The notes under the pieces: model-generated | The model's input: only the letters and a program-made list of their open reading frames with translations | Told to the model about the DNA's origin: nothing | Databases searched by the model: none | Program-made: the position numbers and the translations under genes | DNA from: Phycisphaeraceae bacterium | Lineage (GTDB): Bacteria; Planctomycetota; Phycisphaerae; Phycisphaerales; Phycisphaeraceae | Length of the DNA: 64,000 bases | Direction: 5' to 3' | Assembly: GCA_020851465.1 (NCBI GenBank) | Contig: JADZCR010000006.1 | Coordinates: 620,001-684,000, forward strand | Shown: positions 63,741 to 64,000 of the stretch, one piece after another | Layout: every line of letters begins with the position of its first letter | Numbering within the stretch: position 1 is the stretch's first letter

Positions 63741-64000
63741 ATGGCTCGTCCCGTCACACTCTTTACCGGTCAATGGGCTGATCTTTCGTTTGAAACCATC
63801 TGCCAGAAGGCGAAATCCTTCGGATACGACGGTCTTGAACTCGCCTGCTGGGGCGATCACTTCGAGGTCGATACGGCTCTCAAGGACAAGAACTACTGCA
63901 AGAAGAAATGGGAGATTCTCAGCGACCACGGTCTCACCGCGTATGCCGTGTCATCGCACCTGGTCGGTCAGGCCATCTGCGACAACATCGACGAGCGACA
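63741..64000 (+). CDS. Sugar phosphate isomerase/epimerase, 3' end cut by window
   Basis: Only the first ~86 codons are present. GGAGG precedes the ATG by five bases. The chain begins [18 protein letters not shown], then [21 protein letters not shown] and [22 protein letters not shown]. This is the start of an AP-endonuclease-2-type TIM barrel, the xylose-isomerase-like family that is very common in planctomycetes and acts on sugars or inositol. The rest of the gene is beyond the window. Confidence 0.85.
   Translation, partial: MARPVTLFTGQWADLSFETICQKAKSFGYDGLELACWGDHFEVDTALKDKNYCKKKWEILSDHGLTAYAVSSHLVGQAICDNIDER

Noticed and set aside
1-64000. CRISPR array, prophage, insertion sequence or defence island
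   Set aside because: No regularly spaced repeats, no transposase or integrase, and no known defence genes were seen in the window.

Overview
The window looks like chromosomal DNA of a planctomycete, most probably of the Phycisphaerae type. This is inferred from gene content: a GldG-like/DUF4340 pair, a PEP-CTERM protein, a pseudopilin set with PilX-like proteins, GlcDEF, a DUF1570 protein, a MFS-acyltransferase fusion and many Gfo/Idh/MocA and sugar-isomerase type enzymes. Base composition is moderate and even. Genes are short operons on both strands. I see no transposase, integrase, phage gene, CRISPR array or rRNA.

Layout. 1-3.4 kb: the end of a GldG-like gene and a DUF4340 gene. 3.5-11.5 kb: purF, a stand-alone TSCPD protein, mutY, a secreted SUMF1-fold protein, the rpsF-ssb-rplI operon (without rpsR), a 2-Cys peroxiredoxin and a small lipoprotein. 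11.5-15.7 kb: glcDEF. 15.7-18.5 kb: a putative TIM-barrel glycosidase and a PfkB sugar kinase. 18.6-22.4 kb: pseudopilins, including a 641-residue PilX-like protein that also carries an amidotransferase-like domain and a beta-solenoid tail. 22.5-34 kb: FAH hydrolase, accD, a gluzincin-like DUF1570 protein, a PIG-L deacetylase with a GT4 glycosyltransferase, truA, flavin reductase, gph, two overlapping cysteine-cluster proteins, an HDAC-family protein, a PEP-CTERM trypsin-like protein and hisA. 34.2-38.4 kb: tRNA-Val, dnaK, an HU gene with a structured leader, and a protein resembling only the membrane half of a P1B-ATPase. 38.5-54.4 kb: an argD-like aminotransferase, a lipoprotein, a zinc-ribbon protein beside an RNase HI with an extra domain, an oxidoreductase, hsp20-lon, a fucosyltransferase-like gene, sppA, a zinc-ribbon/vWA membrane protein, an AKR-mlaE pair, an acetyltransferase, a creatininase and tRNA-His. 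54.6-64 kb: folE2, a glutaredoxin-like protein, a soluble NAD-linked formate dehydrogenase (fused NuoE/NuoF-like subunit plus a Cys-type FdhA) with fdhD, a MFS-PlsC fusion and the start of a sugar isomerase.

Together these genes suggest a heterotroph that oxidises formate with NAD, oxidises glycolate (Gph plus GlcDEF), uses diverse sugars, and has an exosortase-linked secretion route and a type II/IV pilus-like machine. No locus is clearly a complete new system. The strongest leads are the chimeric PilX-like protein, the catalytically empty P1B-ATPase-like protein, the RNase HI with a Cys/His C-terminal domain, and the unusual insertion in GlcD. All functions are assigned by reading motifs; no database search was run.
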